A DNA stretch of 64,000 nt from Rickettsiaceae bacterium H1 (GTDB lineage Bacteria; Pseudomonadota; Alphaproteobacteria; Rickettsiales; Anaplasmataceae), in NCBI GenBank assembly GCA_018101195.1, contig JACDQH010000001.1, positions 250,435-314,434 of the forward strand, given 5' to 3'. Below the pieces are notes generated by a model. The model was not told the DNA's origin, searched no databases, and saw nothing but the letters and a program-made list of their open reading frames with translations. A program made the translations under genes and the position numbers. Every line of letters starts with the position of its first letter. The stretch's first letter is position 1. This document shows positions 49,285 through 58,438 of the stretch, in pieces.

Positions 49285-50228
49285 ATGCACTTTTAACTCT
49301 GCAAAAACTATTAAAACCGGAGTTTGATCGGCTAAACGAGGTAATTGCCGGACACTATGAAAATACCGGGATTCCGTTGATACGGGAAGTAACGGAAAAT
49401 TTGGTACTTGCCGGGGGAAAAAGGATAAGGCCGCTGTTGACTTTGATTCTTGCGAAATTATTCGGTTGCAATCACCCTGGTACGATCGATGCCGCAGCGG
49501 CGATCGAGTTGATACATACGGCAACTCTTTTACATGATGATGTAGTTGATGAAGCAGATACGCGTCGCGGAAATAAAACCGCCAAAAAGTTATGGGGCAA
49601 TAAAGCCAGTATTCTTGTCGGTGATTTTTTACTTAGCGCGGCTTTTAATTCTGCGATATCTTGTAATAGCGGGAAGGTTTTAACCATTCTTTCAAGGGCA
49701 ACCTCGGTTATTGCACAAGGCGAGGTTAAACAGCTGATGAACATAGGTAAAATCGATTTGACAAGAGAGGAATATTCTGCGGTAATCTTGGCAAAAACGG
49801 CTGAATTATTTGCCGCGGCTTGCGGGTTTGCCGCAACGCTGGCAGGTGAAGAAACGGAAATTTGGGAAGAATTCGGTCGCTCTTTCGGTACGGCATTTCA
49901 AATTAGGGACGACGTAATAGATTACAGGCGCGGATCGGGGAAAGATTTCGGTAACGATTTTTTTAACGGGAAAGTAACATTGCCGGTGATTATCGCTTGC
50001 GAACAAGCAAATTATGTGGAAAAAAAATTTTGGCAAGAATCGATAACAAAGAAAAAAAACCAAGATTTAACAGCGGCAATTAAGCAACTGGAAAAATATG
50101 GTGCGTTAAACGAATCGATGAAATTGGCCCGAAATTATACGGAAAATTGCACGAGAATAATAGAAAAGTTGCCAAATAGCGAGCTGAAGAACTCGCTAAG
50201 TGGCTTAATTGAATCGATTATCGAATGA
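49281..50228 (+). CDS. ispB: Long-chain polyprenyl diphosphate synthase
   Basis: Makes the isoprenoid tail for ubiquinone (or a carrier lipid). 315 residues with GGKRIRPLL, the first aspartate motif LLHDDVVDEADTRRG and the second QIRDDVIDYRRG. The closest fit is the octaprenyl/decaprenyl type, but chain length cannot be read with certainty. Four-base overlap with prfB. Confidence 0.87.
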   Translation: MNALLTLQKLLKPEFDRLNEVIAGHYENTGIPLIREVTENLVLAGGKRIRPLLTLILAKLFGCNHPGTIDAAAAIELIHTATLLHDDVVDEADTRRGNKTAKKLWGNKASILVGDFLLSAAFNSAISCNSGKVLTILSRATSVIAQGEVKQLMNIGKIDLTREEYSAVILAKTAELFAAACGFAATLAGEETEIWEEFGRSFGTAFQIRDDVIDYRRGSGKDFGNDFFNGKVTLPVIIACEQANYVEKKFWQESITKKKNQDLTAAIKQLEKYGALNESMKLARNYTENCTRIIEKLPNSELKNSLSGLIESIIE

Positions 50229-50243
50229 TCGACAAAATATTTA

Positions 50244-50924
50244 TTATACTGTTTCCTTGGCTATAGCTTTGATCACACTTTTAACATTAGTTTCTTCTAG
50301 AACAGTTGGGATGTGATCACCAATCATCGCTTTGATCGCATTTGTAACATCATCCTGCTCTTTTAGAAGCAATAAGAGTTCTTGAGCATCAATCTTCTTG
50401 ATCACATTTATAACATCCTGCTCTCCTAGAAGCGATAAGAGTGCTTGAGCATCAATCATTTCTTTGATCTTGTCTTGAACAGTCTGTTCTTTTAGAAGCT
50501 CTAATAGTGCCTCAGCATTAGTCACACCTTGAAGACGATTATTAAAATCATCAGTTACACTTTTTAAGCTTTCTTCAAGATTAATTATATTTTGGACCTT
50601 ATTTTTAACATCATTGTCTTCTAGAAGCTCCATGAGTCTGTCAGGATTAATCCTCTCCCTACATATTACTACTTTTGGCTCTACCGTATTGTAAACATTC
50701 CAAATTGCTAACATAGCGGCAATTGTAAGAACGGCTGTGGCACCGAAAACGAACATTGATTTTTGGTCGGACATTACTTCGGCTATGTTCATCACTCCTC
50801 TTGTGTGCAATACACCCAGGATAATTCCTGCTGCAGAAAGCATTGCAATTTCTCCTCCTATTGTAACTTTACCAGGGTGCTTAGTTTTAATCTCCTTAAG
50901 TTTTTCTTTGAAACTATTTGTCAT
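50244..50924 (-). CDS. Hypothetical membrane protein with C-terminal Leu-rich helical repeats
   Basis: 226 residues, not recognised. ATG follows AAGGAG. A short basic start is followed by two membrane helices (EIAMLSAAGIILGVL and FVFGATAVLTIAAMLAIW) and then about 130 residues of a repeated pattern LLxLLxEQDVxxxIKxMIDAQ, period about 21-25, at least four times. This reads as amphipathic helices or coiled coil facing the cytoplasm or periplasm. Similar hydrophobic-repeat designs occur in inclusion-type proteins of intracellular bacteria, but no link is shown. Confidence 0.65.
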   Translation of the reverse strand: MTNSFKEKLKEIKTKHPGKVTIGGEIAMLSAAGIILGVLHTRGVMNIAEVMSDQKSMFVFGATAVLTIAAMLAIWNVYNTVEPKVVICRERINPDRLMELLEDNDVKNKVQNIINLEESLKSVTDDFNNRLQGVTNAEALLELLKEQTVQDKIKEMIDAQALLSLLGEQDVINVIKKIDAQELLLLLKEQDDVTNAIKAMIGDHIPTVLEETNVKSVIKAIAKETV

Positions 50925-51008
50925 TTTTTCTCCTTCAATAATTAAAATTTACTTAATTAATAATATCAATTAATATTTAATAAATCAAGTTTTTCTTTCT
51001 ATTCAACT

Positions 51009-52424
51009 TCAGGTATTATTTTTTAGCTTATTTGTCGCTTCTTGCAACTTGATATTTTTAGCCATAGATTGTATTTTGCGGCTGCATGAGATTATACCGG
51101 TCGAAATATAATTTTCGTGATTGTCGTCGATCTTATTCAACTCATAATGGTAATTTATCATCATTCCCAACGATTGTTTTATTCCTTTATTAGAATTATT
51201 GGAATTCCAATTAATTTGTTTCATCCCGGCACCGTTACTTAAATGAAAATTTGCCACCGGGTCGAAAGCTTTGTTTCCTTTTTTTACTTTTGTTAAGTAA
51301 TACGAGCACAATTCCGTTATTTTTTGTTTCATATTTTCTCTATGTTCCTTTGACTGATTTTGCAGGATTTCGGTTATCGATTTTTTTTCTTCATCGATCA
51401 AATCTAAGTGGGCTAAATTGGCTTTTAGCCATTTGGTAAATCCCGGAATCGGCGAAAGAGTTACGAAATTTTTGATATCGGTAAATTCGCCGGAAAGCTT
51501 TTCCACTACTTTTTTAATCAAAAAATTCCCCAAATTTATTCCCGATAAACCGTGTTGAGCATTGGAAATCGAATAGAATACGGCAGTATTAATATCTTTT
51601 TGTTTTGTTGTCGGTGCTGATTCGTCTAGCAGGTCTTGAATTCCGGTTGCAATTTTGTTATTTAACGCTACTTCTACGAAAATTAACGGCTCCTCTGGCA
51701 TTTTGTAATGAAAAAAAGCAAAGCAACGCATATCGGAATCAAGTCTGTTTTTTAAATCGTTCCAAGAGCCGATTTCGTGAACCGCTTCGTATTTGATTAA
51801 TTTTTCCAATAAAGATGCGGGGGAGTTCCACGTTATGGGCTGCATGTCCAAAAGCCCGACGTCGAACCAAGAAGATAACAGGTTGTGCAGATCTCGTTCC
51901 AATTTAAAAAAATCTGGATAATCTTTCACGAATTTCAGTACGTCGGAACGCATATCTACAATGAATTTTAAGCCATTCGATAAAGCTAAGAATTGTCTGA
52001 ATATTTTATTCCTTGGAGGAATCATTATTTCGATTAATTCTTGTTGATTTTCGTAATTCAATTCTTCCTGAAAATCGGCGAGCTTGTCTTTTAATTCGTC
52101 CTGACTTATATCGAATTTTTCCAACAACAATGTTAAAAATTTTATTTTTCCTTTATTCGATAAGTTCAAGTATATTCTGCCTAATTCGATAGTATTGTTT
52201 CGTGCGGTCACTTCGCCCCCTTTTGACATAACGCAATTGCTCATTTGTTTATGTAACCTGGCTAAATCTTGCGCTGGCAAATTTTCGTCTAAAGTTCCTA
52301 TCAGGGCTCTTGCAGCGCCGGTAATTTCGCCCCATGCTTTTAAAAAACTATTAGCGGCGTCTTTGCCTATTTTGGCTAATTTGTTTTCATGCGTTTTTTC
52401 TCTGGACGCTATTTCGCTTATCAT
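51009..52424 (-). CDS. Malonyl-CoA decarboxylase
   Basis: Turns malonyl-CoA into acetyl-CoA and CO2. 471 residues with a helical N-terminal domain and a GNAT-like catalytic domain. MCD signatures are FFHYKMPEEPLIFVEVAL, YSISNAQHGLSGINLGNFLI, TLSPIPGFTKWL and the catalytic stretch DPVANFHLSNGA. It closely follows rhizobial and animal MCD. No malonate transporter or malonyl-CoA synthetase lies nearby, so it may tune fatty-acid precursors or use host malonate; neither is shown. Confidence 0.9.
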   Translation of the reverse strand: MISEIASREKTHENKLAKIGKDAANSFLKAWGEITGAARALIGTLDENLPAQDLARLHKQMSNCVMSKGGEVTARNNTIELGRIYLNLSNKGKIKFLTLLLEKFDISQDELKDKLADFQEELNYENQQELIEIMIPPRNKIFRQFLALSNGLKFIVDMRSDVLKFVKDYPDFFKLERDLHNLLSSWFDVGLLDMQPITWNSPASLLEKLIKYEAVHEIGSWNDLKNRLDSDMRCFAFFHYKMPEEPLIFVEVALNNKIATGIQDLLDESAPTTKQKDINTAVFYSISNAQHGLSGINLGNFLIKKVVEKLSGEFTDIKNFVTLSPIPGFTKWLKANLAHLDLIDEEKKSITEILQNQSKEHRENMKQKITELCSYYLTKVKKGNKAFDPVANFHLSNGAGMKQINWNSNNSNKGIKQSLGMMINYHYELNKIDDNHENYISTGIISCSRKIQSMAKNIKLQEATNKLKNNT

Positions 52425-52536
52425 TTTTTATTCGAAGAAAAGATGTTGCAATAATAACATTAGTTAATATAATCTCAATTAAATTGAGATAATTAACAAG
52501 TCAATAACAGTAAATGTTTTATCTGTGTGTAAATTA

Positions 52537-53310
52537 ATGGGGATACTAAAAGCTTTTATTCCACTTTTTATATTTAATATTTTTCCCTTTTCTTCTTATT
52601 CTTCTCCTCCCGTTCCCTGGCAATTAGGTTTTCAACAGCCGGCAACTGAGGTAATGGAGCGAATTTATGATTTTCATAATATGATTATGTTCGTGATGGT
52701 TGCTATCGTTGTATTTGTATTGTTGCTACTGTCTTACGTTTTAGTGAAATTTAGCAAAAAAAATAATCCGGTTCCGAGTAAAACTTCTCATAATACTGTT
52801 ATCGAAGTTGTATGGAGTGTAATTCCCCTTATAATTGTCGGGTTAATAGCGGTTCCGTCGATAAAACTTTTGGCATATAAAGAAAAAATTCCCGAATCGG
52901 AGATGACTATTAAGATAGTTGGTTATCAGTGGTATTGGGGTTATGAGTATGTAGATCACGATAACGTTTCTTTCGACAGTAATATCAAGCGTGATTTGGA
53001 GGTTAACGAACTTAGGTTATTCGAAGTGGATAACAGATTGGTAATTCCCGTCAATACAAATATAAAAATGCAAATTACTGGTGCTGACGTAATACACAGC
53101 TGGGCTGTTCCCGCATTCGGAGTAAAAAAGGATGCGATTCCGGGTAGGCTGAACGAAACTTGGATCAACGTAAACAAAGCAGGTGTTTACTATGGTCAAT
53201 GTTCGGAGTTATGCGGCGTACTCCACGGTTTTATGCCGATAGTTGTTGAAGCGGTGAGTAAGGAAGATTTTAATAAGTGGATAAAATCTGCTAAGGAAAA
53301 ATTCGTATAG
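52537..53310 (+). CDS. coxB: Cytochrome c oxidase subunit II
   Basis: Carries the CuA centre that takes electrons from cytochrome c. ATG at 52537 gives a signal peptide ([20 protein letters not shown]); GTG at 52525 is an alternative. Two membrane helices follow, then [11 protein letters not shown] and the CuA ligands in [14 protein letters not shown]. About 257 residues, complete. First gene of coxB-coxA-ctaB. Confidence 0.95.
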   Translation: MGILKAFIPLFIFNIFPFSSYSSPPVPWQLGFQQPATEVMERIYDFHNMIMFVMVAIVVFVLLLLSYVLVKFSKKNNPVPSKTSHNTVIEVVWSVIPLIIVGLIAVPSIKLLAYKEKIPESEMTIKIVGYQWYWGYEYVDHDNVSFDSNIKRDLEVNELRLFEVDNRLVIPVNTNIKMQITGADVIHSWAVPAFGVKKDAIPGRLNETWINVNKAGVYYGQCSELCGVLHGFMPIVVEAVSKEDFNKWIKSAKEKFV

Positions 53311-53320
53311 AGAGGTATTT

Positions 53321-54877
53321 ATGACTGATGTTCCGACCGGGATTAAAAGATGGTTATTTTCCACCAATCATAAAGATATTGGAACGCTTTATATAATTTT
53401 TTCTATATTTGCTGGTTTGGTGGGTACCGCATTTTCCCTGGTGATGCGTATGCAACTTATGCATATAAACATACTTAATAATGATTTTCAGCTTTATAAT
53501 GTTTTGGTAACCGGTCATGCTTTCATCATGGTATTTTTTGTAGTTATGCCGGCTTTGGTGGGCGGATTCGGTAATTGGTTCGTGCCGCTGATGGTGGGTG
53601 CTCCCGACATGGCTTTTCCCCGTTTGAATAATATTAGCTTTTGGTTGCTTTTCTTTTCTTTTTCGTTGCTTTGTTTGTCTACAGTAATCGGCGAAGGAGC
53701 CGGTACTGGTTGGACTGTTTATCCTCCGTTATCCTATATAACTTCTCATCCTGGAGAATCTGTGGATTTGGCAATTTTCAGTCTGCATATGGCAGGCTTT
53801 TCTTCCATACTCGGTGCTATGAACTTTATCGTAACGATATTTAATATGCGGACTCCCGGAATGACATTACATAAAATGCCATTATTCGTTTGGTCTATAC
53901 TTGTAACAGCATTTTTGTTAATATTGGTTTTACCTATTTTAGGTGGTGCTATTACGATGTTATTGACTGATAGGAATTTCGGTACGAGCTTTTTTAATCC
54001 TGCAGGAGGAGGAGATCCGTTATTGTATCAACATTTATTTTGGTTTTTCGGTCACCCGGAAGTTTATATAATCGTTTTACCCGCTTTCGGAATTATTAGC
54101 CAAATTGTTTCTACGTTTTCTCATAAACCAGTTTTTGGTTATCTGGGTATGGTGTATGCTATGGTAGGAATCGCAGCGCTCGGGGGCGTTGTTTGGGCTC
54201 ATCATATGTTTACTACTGGTTTAACCATAAATGTTCTAGCCTATTTCAATATTGCAACAATGATAATAGGTGTTCCTACGGGTATTAAGATTTTTAGTTG
54301 GATTGCCACTATGTGGGGCGGTTCGATAGAACTGAAAACCCCTATGCTTTTTGCTATAGGTTTTATAATGCTGTTCGTTATAGGAGGAGTTACAGGTATA
54401 GCTTTGGCTAATGCGGCTCTGGATAGCGTTTTGCACGATACTTATTATGTAGTTGCTCATTTTCATTACGTAATGTCTTTGGGTGTGATATTTGCTACGT
54501 TCGGAGCATTTTATTACTGGATTGGCAAGATTTCTGGTAAGCAGTACAACGAGTGTTTGGGCAAAATTCATTTTTGGCTTACTTTTGTTGGTATTAATGT
54601 AACGTTTTTTCCTCAACATTTTCTAGGGTTAGCAGGGATGCCAAGACGTGTTCCTGATTATCCCGATGCTTTTATTCCTTGGAATTATGTTTCGTCAATT
54701 GGTGCTTTTATATCTTTTGTGAGTGCTTTGTTTTTTATCGGAGTTGTTCTGCATACTTTGAAATATGGAAAAAAAGCATCTAATAGTCCTTGGAATTCTG
54801 ATACTTTGGAATGGACATTATCTTCTCCTCCCCCGTTTCATTCTTTTGAGACTCCTCCTGTATTAAAAGAAGAGTAA
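53321..54877 (+). CDS. coxA: Cytochrome c oxidase subunit I
   Basis: Catalytic haem a/a3-CuB subunit. 518 residues, twelve helices. The haem/CuB region [18 protein letters not shown], then [11 protein letters not shown], and [12 protein letters not shown] with the haem histidines are present. AGAGAGG precedes the ATG, ten bases after coxB. Complete. Confidence 0.97.
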   Translation: MTDVPTGIKRWLFSTNHKDIGTLYIIFSIFAGLVGTAFSLVMRMQLMHINILNNDFQLYNVLVTGHAFIMVFFVVMPALVGGFGNWFVPLMVGAPDMAFPRLNNISFWLLFFSFSLLCLSTVIGEGAGTGWTVYPPLSYITSHPGESVDLAIFSLHMAGFSSILGAMNFIVTIFNMRTPGMTLHKMPLFVWSILVTAFLLILVLPILGGAITMLLTDRNFGTSFFNPAGGGDPLLYQHLFWFFGHPEVYIIVLPAFGIISQIVSTFSHKPVFGYLGMVYAMVGIAALGGVVWAHHMFTTGLTINVLAYFNIATMIIGVPTGIKIFSWIATMWGGSIELKTPMLFAIGFIMLFVIGGVTGIALANAALDSVLHDTYYVVAHFHYVMSLGVIFATFGAFYYWIGKISGKQYNECLGKIHFWLTFVGINVTFFPQHFLGLAGMPRRVPDYPDAFIPWNYVSSIGAFISFVSALFFIGVVLHTLKYGKKASNSPWNSDTLEWTLSSPPPFHSFETPPVLKEE

Positions 54878-54880
54878 AAG

Positions 54881-55774
54881 ATGACACACACTAATTTAAA
54901 TGTTGGAACTGAGCTATCCTATCATTCGACAGTTTTCGATTACGTTACTTTGTTAAAGCCCCGTGTTTTATTATTAGTAGTATTTACCGCTATTGCCGGT
55001 ATGCTTATGGCCCCTGGAAATATTCATCCGTTTTTAGCTCTTGTTTCGGCTTTATGCATAGCAATTGGTTCGGGAGCTGCTGGGGCCATTAACATGTGGT
55101 ATGACAGTGATATAGATAGTATAATGGAGAGGACTAAAACCCGCCCTATACCCGCAGGAAAAATTTGTAAGGATAATGCTTTCGAATTAGGTATTGTTTT
55201 ATCCATAGTGTCGGTGGTGACTATGGCATGGACTATTAATTATATATCTGCCTTCTTGCTTTTGGGGGCAATCTTATTTTATTCGGTTGTGTATACCATT
55301 TTTTTAAAGAGGTATACTCATCACAATATAGTGGTTGGCGGAGCGGCGGGAGCTATGCCCCCTATAATAGGTTGGGCTGCGGTCACGGGTGAGATCGGTT
55401 TGGAGCCAATAGTGCTCTTTATAATTATATTAATGTGGACGCCTCCGCATTTTTGGGCATTATCGTTATTGAAAAGCGAAGAATATAAAAAAGCCAACGT
55501 ACCGATGCTTCCGGTAACTCACGGAGATAAAAAAACCAGAGAGTATATATTGCTATATACTACTCTATTAGTTCTTTGTACTATTATTCCATGTTTTATT
55601 AGAATGAGCGGAGTATTATATAATATTGCTGCGATTATTTTGGGAGTGATGTTTTTAATATATTCATATGAAGTTTACTTAAAAAGGGTGTCACCATATA
55701 AATTATTCAAATTTTCTATATTATACCTATTTCTGCTGTTTATTTCTATGATTATCGATAAACTTTATGTTTGA
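54881..55774 (+). CDS. ctaB: Protohaem IX farnesyltransferase (haem O synthase)
   Basis: UbiA-family membrane enzyme that makes haem O for the oxidase. 297 residues, about nine helices. The prenyl-diphosphate motif is in NMWYDSDIDSIMERTKTRP, and a second is in YKKANVPMLPVTHG. Three bases after coxA. Its stop lies inside a small coxF-like gene. Confidence 0.95.
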   Translation: MTHTNLNVGTELSYHSTVFDYVTLLKPRVLLLVVFTAIAGMLMAPGNIHPFLALVSALCIAIGSGAAGAINMWYDSDIDSIMERTKTRPIPAGKICKDNAFELGIVLSIVSVVTMAWTINYISAFLLLGAILFYSVVYTIFLKRYTHHNIVVGGAAGAMPPIIGWAAVTGEIGLEPIVLFIIILMWTPPHFWALSLLKSEEYKKANVPMLPVTHGDKKTREYILLYTTLLVLCTIIPCFIRMSGVLYNIAAIILGVMFLIYSYEVYLKRVSPYKLFKFSILYLFLLFISMIIDKLYV

Positions 55775-55889
55775 TTATCGTCATAAAAAGCAAAAGTATA
55801 AAAATTTTGCCTTACTTATCATTCTGATTCTTATGATGATTTTTTTCTTCTTTACTGCGATAATAAAAATTACTTACACTTTGCCGTGA
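55767..55889 (+). CDS. CoxF-like small cytochrome oxidase assembly protein
   Basis: 40 residues, single membrane helix after a basic start (FDYRHKKQKYKN, then FALLIILILMMIFFFF, then TAIIKITYTLP). It overlaps the ctaB stop by eight bases and the znuA GTG by four. Position after ctaB, size and the end TAIIKI match CoxF of other alphaproteobacteria. The match rests on position and a short motif. Confidence 0.65.
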   Translation: MFDYRHKKQKYKNFALLIILILMMIFFFFTAIIKITYTLP

Positions 55890-56701
55890 CATTGTGCTTG
55901 AAGTTTTTTATTTTACTGTCTGTTGCTTCCAACTGTTTAATTGCGCTTGAAGTTACGACAACTATTCCCACATTACATTTTCTCGTATCGGAAATTACCG
56001 AAGGAGTTTTAATACCTAATTTAATAACTACTAATAGTTCGCCTCATAATTATCAATTGACTCCTAAAAATGCCTATTCGTTGCAAAATAGTGATGTTGT
56101 ATTTTATGTCGGCAAAGAATTCGAGATTTTTGCGAAAAAGAATAATTCGAAAAATTGGGTTGAACTTTTACCGATGATGCCGAACTTTATAAAGAAAAAT
56201 AATGGTCAAAAAGATGTTCACATGTGGTTAAGTCCTGAAAATGCAAAAGAAATAGTAAAAATAGTGACTGAAATTTTATCACGTAAGGATAAAAATCATG
56301 CCGATACGTATCATGAGAACGCTCGATTTTTAATTGAACGTATAGATATTTCTATAAAATTAATAACCTTCTTTTTAGCAGATTTGCCGAAAAAGCAATA
56401 TGTTGCGATGCATAATGCATACGAATATTTCACTGATTATTTTGGTCTTCTACCCGTGATTAAACTCATGGAGACTGACCATGGCGTAATTGGAATTAAA
56501 GAGATAAGAAAAATAGAGAATATCGCAAAAAATGATGGTTTGGCTTGTATCATATCAGATCCGAACCACAGGATAAAATTGCCGGATAATGTTTTAAAGT
56601 CCATTAAATTAGTTACTATAGATCCGTTAGGAAAAAATAATAACACGTACACGGAATTTCTTTATACGGTTGCAAAAGGTTTTTTTGAATGTTTTAACTA
56701 A
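55886..56701 (+). CDS. znuA: Zinc ABC transporter substrate-binding protein
   Basis: Periplasmic zinc (or manganese) binder. 271 residues with a signal peptide (FFILLSVASNCLIA). Metal ligands expected from the family are in SSPHNYQLTP, DVHMWLSPENA and VAMHNAYEYFTDYF. The His-rich loop of enterobacterial ZnuA is missing. GTG start overlaps the previous gene. No znuB or znuC is adjacent. Confidence 0.87.
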   Translation: MTLCLKFFILLSVASNCLIALEVTTTIPTLHFLVSEITEGVLIPNLITTNSSPHNYQLTPKNAYSLQNSDVVFYVGKEFEIFAKKNNSKNWVELLPMMPNFIKKNNGQKDVHMWLSPENAKEIVKIVTEILSRKDKNHADTYHENARFLIERIDISIKLITFFLADLPKKQYVAMHNAYEYFTDYFGLLPVIKLMETDHGVIGIKEIRKIENIAKNDGLACIISDPNHRIKLPDNVLKSIKLVTIDPLGKNNNTYTEFLYTVAKGFFECFN

Positions 56702-56704
56702 ACT

Positions 56705-57361
56705 ATGTTGAAGCTAAAAAATATTTCTAAAAAATATAAGTATGGAGGTATTGAAGAATATGTTGTTAATAACGCAAGTTTTAGTGTTGAAATAGGAGAA
56801 GTTTTAGCTTTAACTGGTCCTTCGGGCTCCGGTAAAAGTACTTTGTTACAAATAGCGGGCTTATTAGATGTTCCGAGCGAAGGTTTAGTAATGTTTAACG
56901 GAGTAAATTGCTCCGAATTAAGCGATGATGAACGTACGGAAATCAGACGCAATAACATAGGTTTCGTATATCAATTTCATCACTTATTGCCCGATTTTTC
57001 AGTAATGAATAATATTATTTTACCTAATTTAATTGCGGGTAAATCGAGTAAAAAAGCAAAAAATGAAGTGGAACCGATTTTAGAGCAATTAAACATAACG
57101 GAAACATTAAAGAAGAAAATAAACGACTTATCTGGCGGAGAAAGACAACGTGTTGCGATTGCTCGGGCGATGGTAAATAACCCTAAATTAGTATTGGCAG
57201 ACGAGCCTACTGGTAATTTGGATCAAAAAAATTCTGCCGAAGTATTTTCTTTATTTATCGAGACGGCAAGAAAGAATAATGCCGCCGTCATAATAGTAAC
57301 GCATGATAAAAATTTGGTTGAACAAACAGATAGAATATTGGACGTTACATTGTTTCATTAA
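56705..57361 (+). CDS. lolD: Lipoprotein-releasing ABC ATPase LolD
   Basis: Drives LolCE to release lipoproteins from the inner membrane. 218 residues: GPSGSGKST, the LolD-type stretch [34 protein letters not shown] and ADEPTGNLD. The FHHLLPDF segment distinguishes LolD from FtsE and MacB. Three bases after znuA; its 3' end overlaps lgt on the other strand by 17 bases. Confidence 0.9.
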   Translation: MLKLKNISKKYKYGGIEEYVVNNASFSVEIGEVLALTGPSGSGKSTLLQIAGLLDVPSEGLVMFNGVNCSELSDDERTEIRRNNIGFVYQFHHLLPDFSVMNNIILPNLIAGKSSKKAKNEVEPILEQLNITETLKKKINDLSGGERQRVAIARAMVNNPKLVLADEPTGNLDQKNSAEVFSLFIETARKNNAAVIIVTHDKNLVEQTDRILDVTLFH

Positions 57362-58142
57362 TTTTTGTATGAGATTTTTGTGAATAAATAATGAATAAAA
57401 TTCCGATAATAATCATTGGCACCGATAATAACTGACCTAATGTAATGCAAAAGTAAGAATAACAAAATTCTAAATCCGGTTCGCGATAAAATTCGATAGA
57501 TATTCTGGCAGTGGCATATAGTATCGACATTATGCCGCTCATTAAGCCCGGATAGTTTCTTGCTTTGGTTTTAAATAGTAACGTTATCATTACTAAAAAT
57601 AAAATTAATCCCTCGCATAACGCTTCGTATATTTGGCTTGGGTGCCTTGGTAACGATCCGGCATGAGGAAAAATTACTCCCCAAGGCATATTTGTTACTC
57701 TACCCCATAACTCGCCATTAATGAAATTGGCAATTCGACCGAAAAATAAGCCGATAGGAGCAAAACATGCTGCCAGATCTAGTACCGGAAAAACAGAGAT
57801 ATTGTTTTTTTTGCAGAATATGCACAGACAAATTATTACTCCTATTAACCCTCCGTGAAATGACATTCCTCCTTCCCATACTTTGATTATCAGTAATGGG
57901 TTGTGCCAATATGTTATCGGTTCGTAAAATAACATTCCCAGCCTTGCTCCTACCACTACTCCTATTACTATGTAGGACAGCATTGAATCCAATTGCTTTT
58001 TAGTCATTGAAAACGTTTGAATTTTACCGAACCAAAGCCAACCGAACATTATTCCCATTATGTAAGACAATGAATACCATCTTATTGCGATAGGGCCGAT
58101 ATAAAGAATTACCGGGTTGATATCGGGAAAATTAATAGCCAT
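57345..58142 (-). CDS. lgt: Prolipoprotein diacylglyceryl transferase
   Basis: Adds diacylglycerol to the lipobox cysteine, first step of lipoprotein maturation. 265 residues, seven helices, with GGMSFHGGLIG, the signature FFGRIANFINGELWGR and HPSQIYEALCEG. Complete. Its convergent overlap with lolD pairs two lipoprotein-pathway genes. Confidence 0.95.
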   Translation of the reverse strand: MAINFPDINPVILYIGPIAIRWYSLSYIMGIMFGWLWFGKIQTFSMTKKQLDSMLSYIVIGVVVGARLGMLFYEPITYWHNPLLIIKVWEGGMSFHGGLIGVIICLCIFCKKNNISVFPVLDLAACFAPIGLFFGRIANFINGELWGRVTNMPWGVIFPHAGSLPRHPSQIYEALCEGLILFLVMITLLFKTKARNYPGLMSGIMSILYATARISIEFYREPDLEFCYSYFCITLGQLLSVPMIIIGILFIIYSQKSHTKINETM

Positions 58143-58216
58143 TGTCTCAGTATAAATAAACTAGACAAAATCGCAATCGAAATATACCTTGTAAACGTTC
58201 AGTTCAAATTTTAAAA

Positions 58217-58292
58217 GGCCTGATAGCTCAGTCGGTAGAGCAAAGGACTGAAAATCCTTGTGTCACTGGTTCGATTCCAGTTCAGGCCACCA
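58217..58292 (+). tRNA. tRNA-Phe (anticodon GAA), CCA encoded
   Basis: GGCCTGA and TCAGGCC form the acceptor stem, the D arm is TAGCTCAGTCGGTAGAGC, the anticodon arm is GGACTGAAAATCC with GAA, the T arm is GTTCGATTCC, and an ACCA end is encoded. Clear cloverleaf. Confidence 0.97.
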
Positions 58293-58438
58293 AGTTTAAT
58301 TAAGTATTTTGTAGGTGTTTATTGTTAGAGAAAATTTTCCTGAATTTTCATAAGAAAATGTAAAAAATCTTTAAATATTTTATTGATTTTTGGTATACTA
58401 TTTTTAATATAAATAATTATTTTAATAGTATTTTTATT

